5,612 bases of DNA from Bacillota bacterium (lineage in GTDB: Bacteria > Bacillota > Clostridia > Oscillospirales > Ruminococcaceae). Below the pieces are notes generated by a model that saw nothing but the letters and a program-made list of their open reading frames with translations, did no database searches and had not been told where the DNA came from. The position numbers were made by a program, and so were the translations under genes. The stretch is from positions 1 through 5,612 of the forward strand of contig JAEYXR010000073.1 in the NCBI GenBank assembly GCA_023431215.1, read 5' to 3'. This document shows, piece by piece, positions 5,322-5,612 of this stretch (position 1 is its first letter; each line of letters starts with the position of its first letter).

Positions 5322-5612
5322 TTGGCCGATAAACGAATCTACACTGGATACTATAAACGGTACGATGGCAAGCAGATCTATGTTGTGGTTCTTGCCAAAG
5401 ATGTCGACACCGGTGAAGATGTGGTAATCTGGACGCCTTTTACCTACTCCAAAACGCATGAATATTTCACCATGAGCAAAAAATCCTTCTGCGAAGATGT
5501 CGTTATTGATGGAAAACGACTGGCAAAGTTCAAGCGGCAGACACAGATGAAAATGATCGACTCGGTGAGGGGAAATTATGAAGCGGAGGGGTTCCACGGT
5601 CCAAGGCCAAGA
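5322..5612 (+). CDS. DUF1653-like small protein, 5' part (3' end outside window)
   Basis: Ninety-seven codons are visible, open to the window edge. Start is taken as TTG 5322, giving (M)ADKRIYTGYYKRYDGK. A purine-rich site (GAGAGGGGGAG, 5301-5311 region) lies about 11 bases upstream, and the promoter at 5268-5296 excludes the upstream in-frame ATGs. The ATG at 5314 is in another frame. The pattern Y-K-x-Y-D-G-K (residues 11-17), DTGEDVVIW (29-37), then a ...FTMSKKSFCEDV...DGKRLAKFKRQ stretch (49-73) fits the small beta-rich DUF1653 fold, whose members follow a Y-x-H-x-K-G / TGE-x-VVY / EMF-x-E-V-x-x-DGK-x-P-x-F pattern. The function of that family is unknown to me. It appears complete in its core domain; a C-terminal tail continues outside the window. 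It is the first confident gene inside the inferred element. Family assignment is from recall of the pattern. Confidence 0.72.
   Translation, partial: MADKRIYTGYYKRYDGKQIYVVVLAKDVDTGEDVVIWTPFTYSKTHEYFTMSKKSFCEDVVIDGKRLAKFKRQTQMKMIDSVRGNYEAEGFHGPRPR

Larger units (their letters stand above)
5043..5612 (+). mobile_element. Inferred end of an integrated genetic element (continues beyond window)
   Basis: This stretch adjoins the 5' side of the tRNA-fMet half. After integration into a tRNA 3' end, the intact tRNA stays at one end of the element and the duplicated 3' half at the other, with the element on the 5' side of that duplicate. Applied here, everything right of about 5042 should be element DNA. 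From 5043 to 5267 there is no confident gene, only a possible short - strand frame and repeated GGGTCA motifs. A promoter and a DUF1653-like gene then follow. No integrase, relaxase or phage gene is visible, so the type of element (phage, integrative conjugative element, or smaller island) cannot be told. Confidence 0.5.

Overview
The window looks like chromosomal DNA of a gut-type member of the Bacillota, class Clostridia (probably Oscillospirales/Ruminococcaceae-like). This is inferred from the pgk-tpiA-gpmI gene order, strong AGGAG-type ribosome binding sites, intermediate G+C and the character of the proteins. No species can be named from the sequence alone.

Positions 1-3936 carry the 3' part of a lower-glycolysis operon on the + strand. 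It holds the C-terminal two thirds of phosphoglycerate kinase (pgk, cut by the window edge), an unnamed four-helix membrane protein, triosephosphate isomerase (tpiA) and Mn-dependent, cofactor-independent phosphoglycerate mutase (gpmI). A strong intrinsic terminator follows gpmI. The three enzymes interconvert triose phosphates and take 1,3-bisphosphoglycerate through 3-phosphoglycerate to 2-phosphoglycerate. All key active-site residues that can be checked are present. GC-rich hairpins with poor U-tracts sit after pgk and after tpiA and may tune mRNA stability or read-through. The membrane protein is the unexpected member of the cluster.

Positions 3937-4380 are AT-rich. They hold a small self-contained unit: a candidate extended -10 promoter, a perfect 11-bp inverted repeat in the presumed leader, and a 51-residue putative lipoprotein gene. 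A hairpin lies between it and the converging gene. Positions 4384-4863 (- strand) encode a GNAT-family N-acetyltransferase with a GTG start.

Positions 4969-5042 hold a bidirectional terminator and the 3' half only of an initiator tRNA (fMet, CAT anticodon). The similarity begins at the 5' edge of the anticodon loop and runs to the encoded CCA. The 5' half (acceptor 5' strand, D arm, 5' anticodon stem) is absent. This is the typical footprint of a tyrosine-recombinase attachment site duplicated by integration. By orientation, the integrated element should lie to the right, from about 5043 to beyond the window. That right part contains a possible short tryptophan-rich reading frame on the - strand, a good sigma-A promoter (TTTACA-17-TATACT) and the start of a DUF1653-like gene that leaves the window. 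No integrase is visible here, so the element is inferred from its boundary only.
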